Shown in pieces: positions 12,267-21,833 of a stretch of 64,000 nucleotides of DNA. The DNA is taken from NCBI GenBank assembly GCA_046533895.1, contig JAWDOK010000002.1, positions 186,001 to 250,000 on the forward strand. The letters run 5' to 3'. The stretch's first letter is position 1; every line of letters begins with the position of its first letter. The stretch is from Acidianus hospitalis (GTDB taxonomy: Archaea; Thermoproteota; Thermoprotei_A; Sulfolobales; Sulfolobaceae). Under the pieces are notes generated by a model. It saw only the letters and a program-made list of their open reading frames with translations. It made no database searches and was not told the DNA's origin. A program made the translations under genes and the position numbers.

Positions 12267-12707
12267 ATGTCGGGAAAATCACCTAAAGGTTTATACGCAG
12301 CAAGAAAACTTAAACTTAAGAGATTAAAGTTTAGGTGGAGCCAAAGGTCATTCAAAGCTAGGATGTTACAATTAAAGAAGAGATTCGATCCATTAGAAGG
12401 AGCTCCGATGGCCAGAGGAATAGTTTTAGAAAAAGTAGGCATAGAATCTAGACAACCTAATTCTGCAGTAAGGAAATGCGTTAGAGTTCAATTAGTTAAG
12501 AATGGTAGAGTAGTTACTGCTTTCGTTCCAGGAGATGGTGGAGTGAACTTTATTGATGAGCACGACGAGGTAGTAATAGCAGGTATAGGAGGTACATTAG
12601 GTAGATCAATGGGCGACTTACCAGGAGTTAGATATAAAGTTATTATGGTAAACGGAGTATCTTTAGACGCATTATATAAAGGGAAGAAACAAAAACCAGT
12701 TAGGTAA
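12267..12707 (+). CDS. rps12: Ribosomal protein S12
   Basis: Decoding-centre protein of the small subunit, 146 residues, the expected archaeal length. The conserved PNSAVRK and the VPGDGGVNFI/HDEV segments near the decoding site are present. Last gene of the rpoH-to-rps12 operon. Its stop codon is directly abutted (0 bp) by the stop codon of the convergent bifunctional-nuclease-family gene, so the operon has almost no 3' untranslated space of its own. Confidence 0.96.
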   Translation: MSGKSPKGLYAARKLKLKRLKFRWSQRSFKARMLQLKKRFDPLEGAPMARGIVLEKVGIESRQPNSAVRKCVRVQLVKNGRVVTAFVPGDGGVNFIDEHDEVVIAGIGGTLGRSMGDLPGVRYKVIMVNGVSLDALYKGKKQKPVR

Positions 12708-13187
12708 TTATTTCTTCTCTTCCTCTTCTCCACCCTCACCTTTCTTCCTTTCTTTTTCCTGTTCATCCACTAAGCTTTTCTTGACATATATTGGTTTATT
12801 AGAAATTAGCGCTAAGTATATAGCATGACTCGGTATCATCCTTTTCTGAATTATGACACCATCAAACTTTAGCTCTATAGTTGCTATATACACTGACCCA
12901 GAAATATCGTCGATAGTTACTTTGTTAATATGCTTACTTATCTCTTCTGTAACTTCTGGTATAAATGATAGTATATCGAAAATTGTTTCTCTCTTATCAC
13001 CTAATATGCTATCTTCTTCATACTGTTTCTTTATTTTATTTATTGCTATAACAATCTCTATCGGTACATAAAATAAATTAAATTCTCTACCATCCTCTAG
13101 ATAGCAAACCATTACGGGTAAACCATCTAGTGGGTAAACAAATGCGTCAACTCTATTTACTTTTATGTAATCTTCTTCCTCTTTCAT
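12708..13187 (-). CDS. Bifunctional nuclease family protein (DUF151)
   Basis: A 159-residue protein of the bifunctional nuclease (BFN/DUF151) family. It has the conserved core ending in the segment RMIPSHAIYLAL, followed by a highly charged KE-rich tail of about 20 residues. Plant and bacterial members show DNase/RNase activity in vitro, but the archaeal role is unknown. The start is placed at ATG 13187, where the family domain begins. A longer reading frame to 13268 would cover the divergent rps7 promoter. It converges end to end with rps12. Confidence 0.75.
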   Translation of the reverse strand: MKEEEDYIKVNRVDAFVYPLDGLPVMVCYLEDGREFNLFYVPIEIVIAINKIKKQYEEDSILGDKRETIFDILSFIPEVTEEISKHINKVTIDDISGSVYIATIELKFDGVIIQKRMIPSHAIYLALISNKPIYVKKSLVDEQEKERKKGEGGEEEEKK

Positions 13188-13271
13188 TATCAAAAATAAA
13201 TATGACTTACAACATATTAAACCCTTCATTAACAGATAGTTATATATTCCACTTATCATAACATTCATAGC

Positions 13272-13856
13272 ATGAGCGATTACGAATTAAGTAAGCTAGA
13301 TATTAGAATATTTGGAAAATGGGATACAAAAGTTGAAATAAGAGACCCCAGTTTAAAGAAATACATATCATTAATGCCAGTGTATTTACCTCATACTGGA
13401 GGAAGGCACGAGCATAGGAGATTTGGTAAGTCTAGAGTACCCATAGTAGAAAGGTTGATAAACCAGTTAATGAAGCCAGGGAGAAATAAGGGCAAAAAAT
13501 TCTTAGCGTATAATATAGTTAGAGCAGCATTTGAGATAATAGCAGCAAGAACTGGTCAGAATCCTATTCAGGTTTTAGTTAAAGCAATAGAGAACTCAGC
13601 ACCAAGAGAAGAGGTAACTAGAATAATGTACGGAGGTATAGTTTATTATGTCGCTGTAGATGTATCTCCTCAAAGGAGAGTTGATCTAGCGTTAAGATAC
13701 TTAGTAGAAGGTGCTAGAACAGCTTCATTTAATAATCCTAAGCCTATAGATGAGGCATTAGCTGAAGAAATAATAGCTGCTTCATCTAATGATCCAAAAA
13801 GTTACGCTATAAGAAAGAAAGAAGAAACTGAGAGAATTGCCCTAAGCTCAAGATAA
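13272..13856 (+). CDS. rps7: Ribosomal protein S7
   Basis: Head-nucleating protein of the small ribosomal subunit, 194 residues. The archaeal/eukaryotic S7 pattern is clear: RRFGKSRVPIVERLIN, the central GGIVYYVAVDVSPQRR, and a C-terminal helix with AIRKKEE. ATG 13272 is about 20-25 bp downstream of a TATA-like TTATATAT at about 13245-13252, consistent with a leaderless or nearly leaderless transcript. It starts the rps7-tuf-rps10 group. Confidence 0.95.
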   Translation: MSDYELSKLDIRIFGKWDTKVEIRDPSLKKYISLMPVYLPHTGGRHEHRRFGKSRVPIVERLINQLMKPGRNKGKKFLAYNIVRAAFEIIAARTGQNPIQVLVKAIENSAPREEVTRIMYGGIVYYVAVDVSPQRRVDLALRYLVEGARTASFNNPKPIDEALAEEIIAASSNDPKSYAIRKKEETERIALSSR

Positions 13857-13907
13857 GCTAATTTTTTAATGAAGAATGTAATAGAATGCGTGAGGAGTGA
13901 AGAATAA

Positions 13908-15221
<1,314 letters not shown>

Positions 15222-15240
15222 ACTCTTTTTGGTGTTTTTT

Positions 15241-15549
15241 ATGCCTACTAAAGCAAGAATAAGATTATGGAGCACTAATGTCAAGGATCTAAATTACGTT
15301 GTAACACAAATAAAGGCTATAGTCGATAAGACCGGAATTAGTATGAGAGGCCCAGTGCCTTTGCCTACTAAAAGACTAGAAGTACCTGTAATGAAATTAC
15401 CGCACGGAGAAGGAAGGAAGAAATGGGAAAAGTGGGAAATGAGTATACATAAAAGAGTAATAGACATTGCCGCTGACGAAAGAGTAATGAGACAATTAAT
15501 GAGAGTAAGAGTTCCAGAAGACGTATATATTGAGATAGAATTAATTTAG
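15241..15549 (+). CDS. rps10: Ribosomal protein S10
   Basis: Small-subunit head protein, 102 residues. The conserved RIRLWSTN start and the loop MRGPVPLPTKR are present, followed by HKRVIDI. The ATG at 15241 is chosen because it gives the family length; a GTG at 15229 in frame would add four residues upstream. It is the last gene of the tuf group and lies 60 bp before tRNA-Ser. Confidence 0.95.
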   Translation: MPTKARIRLWSTNVKDLNYVVTQIKAIVDKTGISMRGPVPLPTKRLEVPVMKLPHGEGRKKWEKWEMSIHKRVIDIAADERVMRQLMRVRVPEDVYIEIELI

Positions 15550-15597
15550 ACGATTTTTCCTTAGCTTATTAGTGCAAATCTTTTAAGTTTTTTATCC

Positions 15598-15705
15598 AAT
15601 TTTATATTTGCCGGGGTGCCCGAGCGGACCAAGGGGCTGGCCTGGAGAGTTAACCGGTCAGCCAGTGGGGGAAACCCTGCACGGGTTCAAATCCCGTCCC
15701 CGGCG
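15598..15705 (+). repeat. Left arm of tRNA-Ser inverted repeat
   Basis: The tRNA-Ser(GGA) gene plus 12 bp of identical 5' flank (AATTTTATATTT, 15598-15609). It is the inverted partner of 19784-19895, interrupted only by the different introns. The 5' 34 bp of the gene and nearly all of the 3' half are identical between the arms. Confidence 0.85.
15610..15705 (+). tRNA. tRNA-Ser(GGA) with 12-nt intron
   Basis: Cloverleaf read by eye. The acceptor stem GCCGGGG pairs with CCCCGGC, the D stem is CCC/GGG, the anticodon stem CTGGC/GCCAG, the variable arm is long, and the T arm is ACGGG-TTCAAAT-CCCGT with discriminator G. The anticodon loop is 19 nt instead of 7. Removing 12 nt after position 37 leaves the loop CTGGAGA with anticodon GGA. 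The intron can pair (CTGG with CCGG) to give a bulge-helix with splice bulges AG|A and TC|A. CCA is not encoded. Mature sequence is almost identical to the tRNA-Ser(UGA) at 19784-19883. Confidence 0.93.
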
Positions 15706-15935
15706 CTCTTCTTACTAGAAAAAGTATATTGCTCAAACCAAAGCGATATTTAGAAGTAATTAAAAACAATTAATTACGTGTTGGCGTAGACAACTCTCAG
15801 CAAGCAAATTAGTTGATGTAAAGCGATGATTATCCTTTAATTAGAATAATTGAGCAAACTTTTTATATTTTGAATAAGCTCCTAAATACTATCTATTATG
15901 AAAATGTTTTTAAAATATTAATAAATCTATTATTT
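15706..15935. other. Non-coding gap between tRNA-Ser and decayed gene
   Basis: About 230 bp of A+T-rich DNA with no supported gene. An element TTGCTCAA occurs near 15730 and again near 15850 in inverted form (TTGAGCAA). A TATA-like TTTTAAAATA near 15908-15917 is placed about 25 bp before the ATG at 15936, suitable for a leaderless transcript of the now broken gene. Nothing else is recognised. Confidence 0.4.
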
Positions 15936-17590
15936 ATGGCTCAGGAAGAACAACAATTGCAAGTCATTGCAGAACAGTCTGCAAGTTATGAATATAATAT
16001 ATACAATTACTTTGTGCAACAACAGAAACCAATAACAGCGCAAGACCTAGAACAATATCCACAAATTGCATTAGCAAACAAAGCGCCTACAATAAACCAA
16101 GAGGGCGAAATGTGCCAAGTACAAGGGAATAAAGAAGCCTACTCAGAAAATAAGTTTTGGTTATACCCCGCAATAATAATTCCTGAAACAATCTCAAGCA
16201 ATGCTAGATCGCTAATAGACGTTATCAGACAAGGCATAGTAATTACATCAAATGAGGAAGGAATATTATACTTTATCGGAGGATGCGTAAATTATAACAC
16301 AGGCTAATGGAGATCAGGAAAATACTTAGTATTCCAAGGGGGGACACAATTAGGAGCAACGAAGGAAGGGAGTATAAAGATACACGGAGGAACAAGGATA
16401 AACACTGCAGCGTTAAAAGAATGTGTCAAATTGCTCACAGAAGAAAACCTAACACAAATATGCGTAATACCAATATTAGGAAGGCCTGGGCTAAGCTGAA
16501 TGAACCCGACGTATTATAAAATAGCAAACAAAGTTACCTATGAAGAATCGGTATACCAAATGATATTACCATCAGCAATGCCACAACTATTAACATACCA
16601 ACCAGAATTAAATTATTTAGCCGCAGCTAGAGAAAAGGATTTCTATTATAAGTCTGATACGTCGACTTACATAAGTCTATCATTACCCGACGATCTCCTT
16701 AAAATAAGCGGTAGATTTCCATATCCTTATCCGGCCTATTATAATTCAGGAGTCAATTATTACGGTGATTATCCTAGCCAACTCTTTCTGGGATATTTAA
16801 GAGTAGTAATATCTAACTTCCCAAGATATTCACCATTCTATACTGACAACGGATTATTATATCCTAAAGTATATAATTATAATGGATCACCCGCTTTCAT
16901 GTTGAATAATATGTCTATTGGTGCTCCGGTCTACTTAGTAAGTATAATCCTAATAATGGCAAACTTTGTACAGATTATGGCGTTCTAGGTTTAGTTAGTG
17001 CTATTACTGATTTTTATGCCGATATTGGAGGTAATATTGCCACTAATAGGAGTTTGTTATCTCAATTACCTCCTAGTAATTTTATTGCTGGATATTACAT
17101 ATTAACCTTAGTCAAGGTTCCCGAGCCTTCTAATATTAACCAGTATATTAAGTGGTTAAAACAAGAGAATGCCGTTAACATAGTCTTGGAAGGTATAAGA
17201 AAGGCTAAGAATGCTATAAGCAGTTTAATCTCTTCTGGAGTTCTAGCAGGAATAGCGTTTTCAGCAGTAATGGCAGTTGATGAATGGGAGAGCGAAGAGC
17301 AAATAATAAGAGATGCAAAAACTTACGTAGATAAATTAAACAAAATATATAACGAAGCCTTAAATTACGCTACAAGCTGTATTGAAAATTCTCCTAATTT
17401 ACCGAGAAATGCTAAAATTATATACATTCAACAAGTTCAACAATACCTTTCTAGTTTAATGTATGAAATTAACGCCGAACAAGAAGAAGAGAATATATTA
17501 TTTTGTCTGGAAAACAAAATTTATAACTATTTATTTAATCAAGGAATTACACCAGCTTGTAACCCTCATGGCGAGGAAGAGGAAGAATAG
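15936..17590 (+). pseudogene. Decayed paralogue of the 18084-19679 gene
   Basis: Reading in one frame from ATG 15936 gives a protein interrupted by TAA at 16305-16307 and TGA at 16497-16499. The frame runs to TAG at 16986, and the homologous reading shifts by one base near 16934 and then continues open to 17590. Across these breaks the translation aligns with the intact neighbour: RQGI...YIGG, then WR(S/A)GK directly after the first stop, YPS-L-LG-VV, G(A/S)P(V/I)Y, and a helical C-terminal part ending in an acidic tail. Two stops plus a frameshift point to a pseudogene of roughly 550 codons. Family and function are not recognised. Confidence 0.78.
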
Positions 17591-17791
17591 GAGATTTTCC
17601 CTTTTTATGCTTTTATCGAGTTTTCTTGCACGCTCGAAGATAAAATAGTGTTTTATCATTAAAGTGCTCCTTTGTTCTCGTACTTATAAACAGTTTTCAA
17701 GAATTATCCGTTTTTCATGTTATAATGAAAAATAAACGTCCAACATAAGCTAAAAACTTTTAAAAATCGAGCCGAGCCCTCTTAAAACGCG
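17591..17791. other. Non-coding gap before tRNA-Asp
   Basis: A+T-rich stretch without a supported gene. Immediately after the stop at 17590 comes a pyrimidine run (TTTTCCCTTTTT) that could terminate transcription. A short inverted repeat (ATCGAG...CTCGAAGAT) follows around 17625-17642. No further signals are recognised. Confidence 0.35.
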
Positions 17792-17866
<75 letters not shown>

Positions 17867-18083
17867 ATATTAATATTATTACAGTAAGTATTTAAAGTTT
17901 ACTCACTACAACTTCTAAAATCTAATAAATAAGGTTTTCTTCAGTGCTTAGCATTCTCTTTCTAGGTATTGATATCTTCTGTATTATGAATATTGCAGTT
18001 TTTAAATTTCATTTTAAGATCGAAATCTTATGTTGAATTGATGCTATGATAACATTTAAGATTAATAAAACAAACTAAAGTGT

Positions 18084-19679
18084 ATGTCTCAAGAGGAACT
18101 CGAGGAATATGAGGCTGAAGGCAAAGTGGAGGAAACTGAGGAAGTATTAAAAGAGCAAAACGAAGCTCAAGGTTACGGAATATGCCTCGATATTTTAAAT
18201 AGCTTAGCCAGTATTGCAACAGTTCTAGCGTCGAGACTTGGTGCATTCACCAACTTAGTTACTGACATGAAGGAAGTCAATGAAGAATTAAAATGCAATG
18301 AGAAGATACCTAAGAGGATAGAAGAGAATAGTAACGACTTAAATTATCTAAAAATGACTTTACCCGCTGTTGCTACTAATGAGGACGTAAGGTGTGAGGC
18401 CGAGAATTATCCCTTGTATACTTTATTCAGGCAGGGAATAATGGTAAGGACTAACTGTAATGGAAATAATATGATGGTTTACATAGGAGGTGCATCAAGC
18501 TTTTGGAGGGCAGGAAAAAGGTCCCACATTAGTGTATACCAATTTGGCGCAGAAAGAAGATTCCCTTATAACGCAAGCATGTACCAAAGGATGTCAGAAT
18601 TAATGAAAAGTAAGGGAGTTACGGGAGGTTACATAGTAGTATTATTCGGAGCAGAGAGATCGGAACAAGAGTACGTAAATCCAGTAAATCCAATATATCC
18701 AAATACTTACGAATCAAACCAACCGCCCTATTCAATAATAATACCAACCTATAGAGAAAGAATAAAGACAATAGCACAAGATAAAATTATGCCTATAATA
18801 AGAGATAGTCAAGGACATTGTTTTTGTAATGCTTGTTCGGCAGACGCTAAATCTGTCTCGGTAATGTATCCTTCTTTTCTTCTTGGTTTGGGTAATTTCT
18901 TTGTTGTTTCTCAGCCTCCTCAGTTTCTTCAGCCTAGGATGTACCTTGTTGTGGGTGATGATGTTAATGAGTATTATGTGGGCTCTCCGATTTACTCTAC
19001 TGGTGAGGAATGTGGGGATGCTAGGATAAGCGGATTCGTTTTGCAAGCCTTTAGTCTTGATGAGTATTGTAAATTGTATGCACAAGCAACTGGTAAATCT
19101 TTTAATACTTCAGAAAAAAATGGCGGAGTAGTTTTAAGAATTCCTCCTCCTAATTCTTGGGATTGTGAGGATATATTAAATTGGAGTGAGAGTTTAGGCT
19201 ATGAGAGGTCTTTTCTGAAAGCTTATATTAATCTTGCTATAGCTGTTGGATTAATTTTGTCTAGTTTTCCTGAGGATTATCAGGATGAGATTGAGGATTA
19301 TATTTACGGTTCTGAATTTAGTATTTGTCAAGATTTAAAGGAGTGTGAGAATGAAGTTAGGATAATTGCTAATGATATTTACAATTCTCTGCAATCTGAG
19401 GATAGTGATAAACTAGTTTCTATTGTTTATCATTGTCATGAGGAGAGTATTAGTGTAGATAAGGATTGTTATAATTCTTGCCTTTCTCAATTTAAGGATA
19501 AAATAAAGAGATTGAGTGTCTGGGATTATTATCACCTAGCTGAGGACGGAAAAGATGAGTTAGCATCTATAATGGCTGAAGAGGAGTGTAAAAAAGTTTG
19601 TTCAAAATTTAATGTAAATAAATATGAAGAGTGTATGAAAAACTTATATCCAAGCATTAGAAGGCACATAACAGCTTAG
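18084..19679 (+). CDS. Unrecognised 531-residue Cys-containing protein (intact paralogue)
   Basis: I do not recognise this family. The N-terminal 30 residues are strongly acidic. Residues of about 33-55 form an Ala/Leu-rich segment that could be a helix or weak membrane stretch. The middle is aromatic- and Pro-rich and contains RQGI, YIGG and WRAGK. The C-terminal 150 residues are helical and contain about ten cysteines, several in CxxxC or CxxxxxxC spacing. No ATPase, nuclease or DNA-binding motif is visible. A TATA-like TTTAAG at about 18055 lies some 26 bp before ATG 18084, fitting leaderless transcription. Sense-strand base use changes from A-rich to T-rich near 18820, inside the gene. 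It is homologous to the pseudogene at 15936-17590. Confidence 0.8.
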   Translation: MSQEELEEYEAEGKVEETEEVLKEQNEAQGYGICLDILNSLASIATVLASRLGAFTNLVTDMKEVNEELKCNEKIPKRIEENSNDLNYLKMTLPAVATNEDVRCEAENYPLYTLFRQGIMVRTNCNGNNMMVYIGGASSFWRAGKRSHISVYQFGAERRFPYNASMYQRMSELMKSKGVTGGYIVVLFGAERSEQEYVNPVNPIYPNTYESNQPPYSIIIPTYRERIKTIAQDKIMPIIRDSQGHCFCNACSADAKSVSVMYPSFLLGLGNFFVVSQPPQFLQPRMYLVVGDDVNEYYVGSPIYSTGEECGDARISGFVLQAFSLDEYCKLYAQATGKSFNTSEKNGGVVLRIPPPNSWDCEDILNWSESLGYERSFLKAYINLAIAVGLILSSFPEDYQDEIEDYIYGSEFSICQDLKECENEVRIIANDIYNSLQSEDSDKLVSIVYHCHEESISVDKDCYNSCLSQFKDKIKRLSVWDYYHLAEDGKDELASIMAEEECKKVCSKFNVNKYEECMKNLYPSIRRHITA

Positions 19680-19783
19680 CTAAGGCTCTAGGTTTTATAG
19701 CAAGCTAAATTAATGGCCTCTTATTATTGTTAGTATATTTTATCAGAACTAAGAAGGGATTATTGCTTATAATTTGTTAAAGG

Positions 19784-19895
<112 letters not shown>

Positions 19896-19907
19896 ACCAC
19901 GAGAGTT

Positions 19908-20468
19908 TTAATTATTAACTACTATAATGGAGTAGCCTTTGCTTCTTTTAATTACTTTTATATCGGAAAAATAGTTAGAAAATATTTTTAGCACGTTATT
20001 TTCTCCTTTATAAACAACCATTTGAATAAATCCGCCTTTTTTGAGTTTTTCTGCAGACTGTTCTGCAAATTTTTGTAGAAAATCGACTCCTTTTGATAAC
20101 GGGGGATTTGAATATATAGCATCAACTTTTTCCTGAAGGGCAGAAAGTACGTCGCTTTTCATTACTACTACACGATTTTGTAAATTATACCTTTCTACGT
20201 TCATTTTTGCCGTAGCTATTGCTAACGGATTTACGTCAAGCATGTAGACTTTTAGGTTTTCGTTTTTAAGTGCGATAAAAATTCCTATTACGCCGTATCC
20301 ACAACCTAGGTCTACTACTGTTCCTTGTTGTGGAATTATTAGGTTTTCTAGGAAAGTTCTAGTGCCTAAATCTATTTTTTTCTTTGAGAATAATCCTGGA
20401 TGGCTTACTAACGATAGAGGAATGCCGTCTATTACGTCATTCACAATATAAAATTCTCTCATTTCCAC
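19908..20468 (-). CDS. Class I SAM-dependent methyltransferase (RsmC-like)
   Basis: A 186-residue Rossmann-fold methyltransferase. SAM-binding motif I is VVDLGCGYG at about residues 51-59, and the catalytic SNPPLS motif is at about residues 119-124. The NPP signature indicates methylation of an exocyclic amine, as in RsmC-like enzymes that modify guanine N2 in RNA, so an rRNA or tRNA target is likely. It overlaps the 3' end of cbf5, another RNA-modification gene, by up to 10 bp and is probably co-transcribed with it. ATG 20462 is an alternative start two codons further in. Confidence 0.82.
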   Translation of the reverse strand: MEMREFYIVNDVIDGIPLSLVSHPGLFSKKKIDLGTRTFLENLIIPQQGTVVDLGCGYGVIGIFIALKNENLKVYMLDVNPLAIATAKMNVERYNLQNRVVVMKSDVLSALQEKVDAIYSNPPLSKGVDFLQKFAEQSAEKLKKGGFIQMVVYKGENNVLKIFSNYFSDIKVIKRSKGYSIIVVNN

Positions 20469-21486
20469 GCCCTTGGATAGACATCTCTTTTTATTAGAAT
20501 TCTATTAGGTTTTATTACTTCTCCTTTTTTCATTTGCTGTACGCTATTAGAATCGACTAAAGCTTTACCTATTGCTACTCCTTCTCCTTTTAATGTTATT
20601 AATCCTACTAAGTCCCCTTTCTTGAAGTTTTGATAAGCTACTATTCCTGGGGCATTTGCAGTTGCTCCATAAGCTATTGCATTAACTGCATTATCGTCTA
20701 AGATAATTTTTGGTATGCCGCAAAGACCTATCTCCATGGGGAGTAATATTTTCCTTAGGTCAGTCTCGTCCTTGCAGTTTTTCCAAATGTATAATGCTTC
20801 AGAAACTTCCTGTAAGGTAACTAATCCGTTTTCCGTGAAGATGCCAGATCTTATTCTCCTTAATTCTCTCATGTGCGCCCCTGTACCTAAGATTATCCCC
20901 ATGTCGTGGCATATTTTTCTCATATAAGTTCCTGGCTCTGATGAGATTTTAAGTAAAAATAGCTTGTCGTCTTTTCCTTCTAGAACTTCAATGTCGAATA
21001 CTTTCCTTGTTCTTAATCTTCTCTTTACTGAAGATCTAACAGGCGGCCTCTGGTAAATTGTTCCTTTAAATTCCTCTGCTATCTTTTTAACTATAGGTAA
21101 ATCAACTTTCTCGTGAGTTTCCATTACGCAGATGTATTCTTTTCCAGCTTTAGTTATGTAAGTCATTAGTTTTGTAGCATTTTCTAGCCCTATAGGTAAT
21201 ACTCCAGATACTTTTGGGTTACCCCGCCCTTTTAGGGCTCTAGGGTCCCACCATGACCTACTTTGCTGAGGTTAAACATTTTCTTAATCCAAAAGGCTAC
21301 TTCGTGACTCGTTGGCCCTGGAGGTTTATCTAGGTTTATTATTGAATTTTTTATTAACTCTTCTATAGGTCTTTTATCTGCAAAGAAGCCGTGCTTGTCC
21401 GACGTTTGGACTTCTTTCTTTATATTCCATGGGTTATTATATCCACAAAAATTATCTATCTTATATATAAAATCATAAAAAATCAT
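20459..21486 (-). CDS. cbf5: tRNA/rRNA pseudouridine synthase Cbf5, intron-containing
   Basis: Catalytic subunit of H/ACA ribonucleoproteins, also able to make tRNA pseudouridine 55. Exon 1 (21240-21486) ends in the catalytic region VGHGGTL, and exon 2 (20459-21219) resumes at the following KVSGVLPIGL and continues through the PUA domain. Unspliced, the frame hits TAA right after the catalytic loop. Removing 20 nt (21220-21239) restores GGTLDPKVSG and gives 335 residues. An mRNA intron of bulge-helix-bulge type at this place is known in crenarchaeal cbf5. The start at 21486 directly follows the rpl14e stop (TAAATG). The first 20-25 residues are poorly conserved, so the true start may be further in. 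Confidence 0.93.
21220..21239 (-). other. Archaeal mRNA intron in cbf5 (bulge-helix-bulge)
   Basis: Twenty-nucleotide intron, placed so that the conserved GGTLDPK codons are rejoined; a one-base shift to 21219-21238 gives the same product. The intron folds: an inner hairpin GCCCT-AAA-AGGGC, a short helix between exon CCCT and intron GGGG, and an outer TGGG/CCCA pairing. The splice bulges AG|A and TA|A resemble those of the two tRNA-Ser introns in this window. The likely processing enzyme is the splicing endonuclease, whose catalytic subunit is at 58758-59312. Confidence 0.9.
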
Positions 21487-21777
21487 TTAAATCACTGGTA
21501 TCTTTATCTTTACCTTTTCTTTCATAAAGTCAGTTAATCCTGCTTCCTGTAATTTCTTTTCTACTTCGTCGTCTGATGCTCCTTTTTGAATATCTATTTT
21601 TTTGTCAGTTGGTTCTAAGTGTAGGATGTTAGATCTTTTTCTTTTTACTCCAGTTATTTTCTTAGGTCCAGTTACTAATACAAAGTTATTATCTATAATA
21701 TCAACTATAACACATTTTTTACCTGCATCTTTTCCTCTAGTTTTTACGCATATTCTGCCAACTTCAATTGCGGGCAT
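21487..21777 (-). CDS. rpl14e: Ribosomal protein L14e
   Basis: Large-subunit protein with an SH3-like KOW fold, 96 residues. The N-terminal EVGRICVKTRGKDAGKKCVIVD segment is typical of L14e, as is VTGPKKITGVKRK in the middle. Its stop directly abuts the cbf5 start. The rpl14e-cbf5 pairing is common in archaea. ATG 21777 has a TATA-like sequence about 25 bp upstream on the minus strand. Confidence 0.95.
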   Translation of the reverse strand: MPAIEVGRICVKTRGKDAGKKCVIVDIIDNNFVLVTGPKKITGVKRKRSNILHLEPTDKKIDIQKGASDDEVEKKLQEAGLTDFMKEKVKIKIPVI

Positions 21778-21833
21778 TGTAATCTAAAAGAAACTTTATG
21801 CCTATAATTTAAAACTTACCTTTAATTTACCAT

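Noticed and set aside
16305..16499. Stop-codon read-through or recoding in the decayed gene
   Set aside because: Two different stops (TAA and TGA) plus a frameshift occur in one gene while the intact paralogue has none; no recoding signal is visible. Ordinary gene decay is simpler.
16307..16519. 70-residue frame beginning at the first stop of the decayed gene
   Set aside because: It is a shifted frame with no homology; the true continuation is in the original frame.
17463..17648. 61-residue Lys-rich frame at the end of the pseudogene
   Set aside because: Overlaps the homologous frame out of phase; sequence is a shadow.
18732..19085. 117-residue antisense frame inside the orphan gene
   Set aside because: Composition is the mirror of the sense coding strand and there is no start context or homology.
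20459..21486. cbf5 as a frameshifted pseudogene
   Set aside because: A defined 20-nt removal with a bulge-helix-bulge fold restores the conserved sequence exactly, and such introns are known in this gene.
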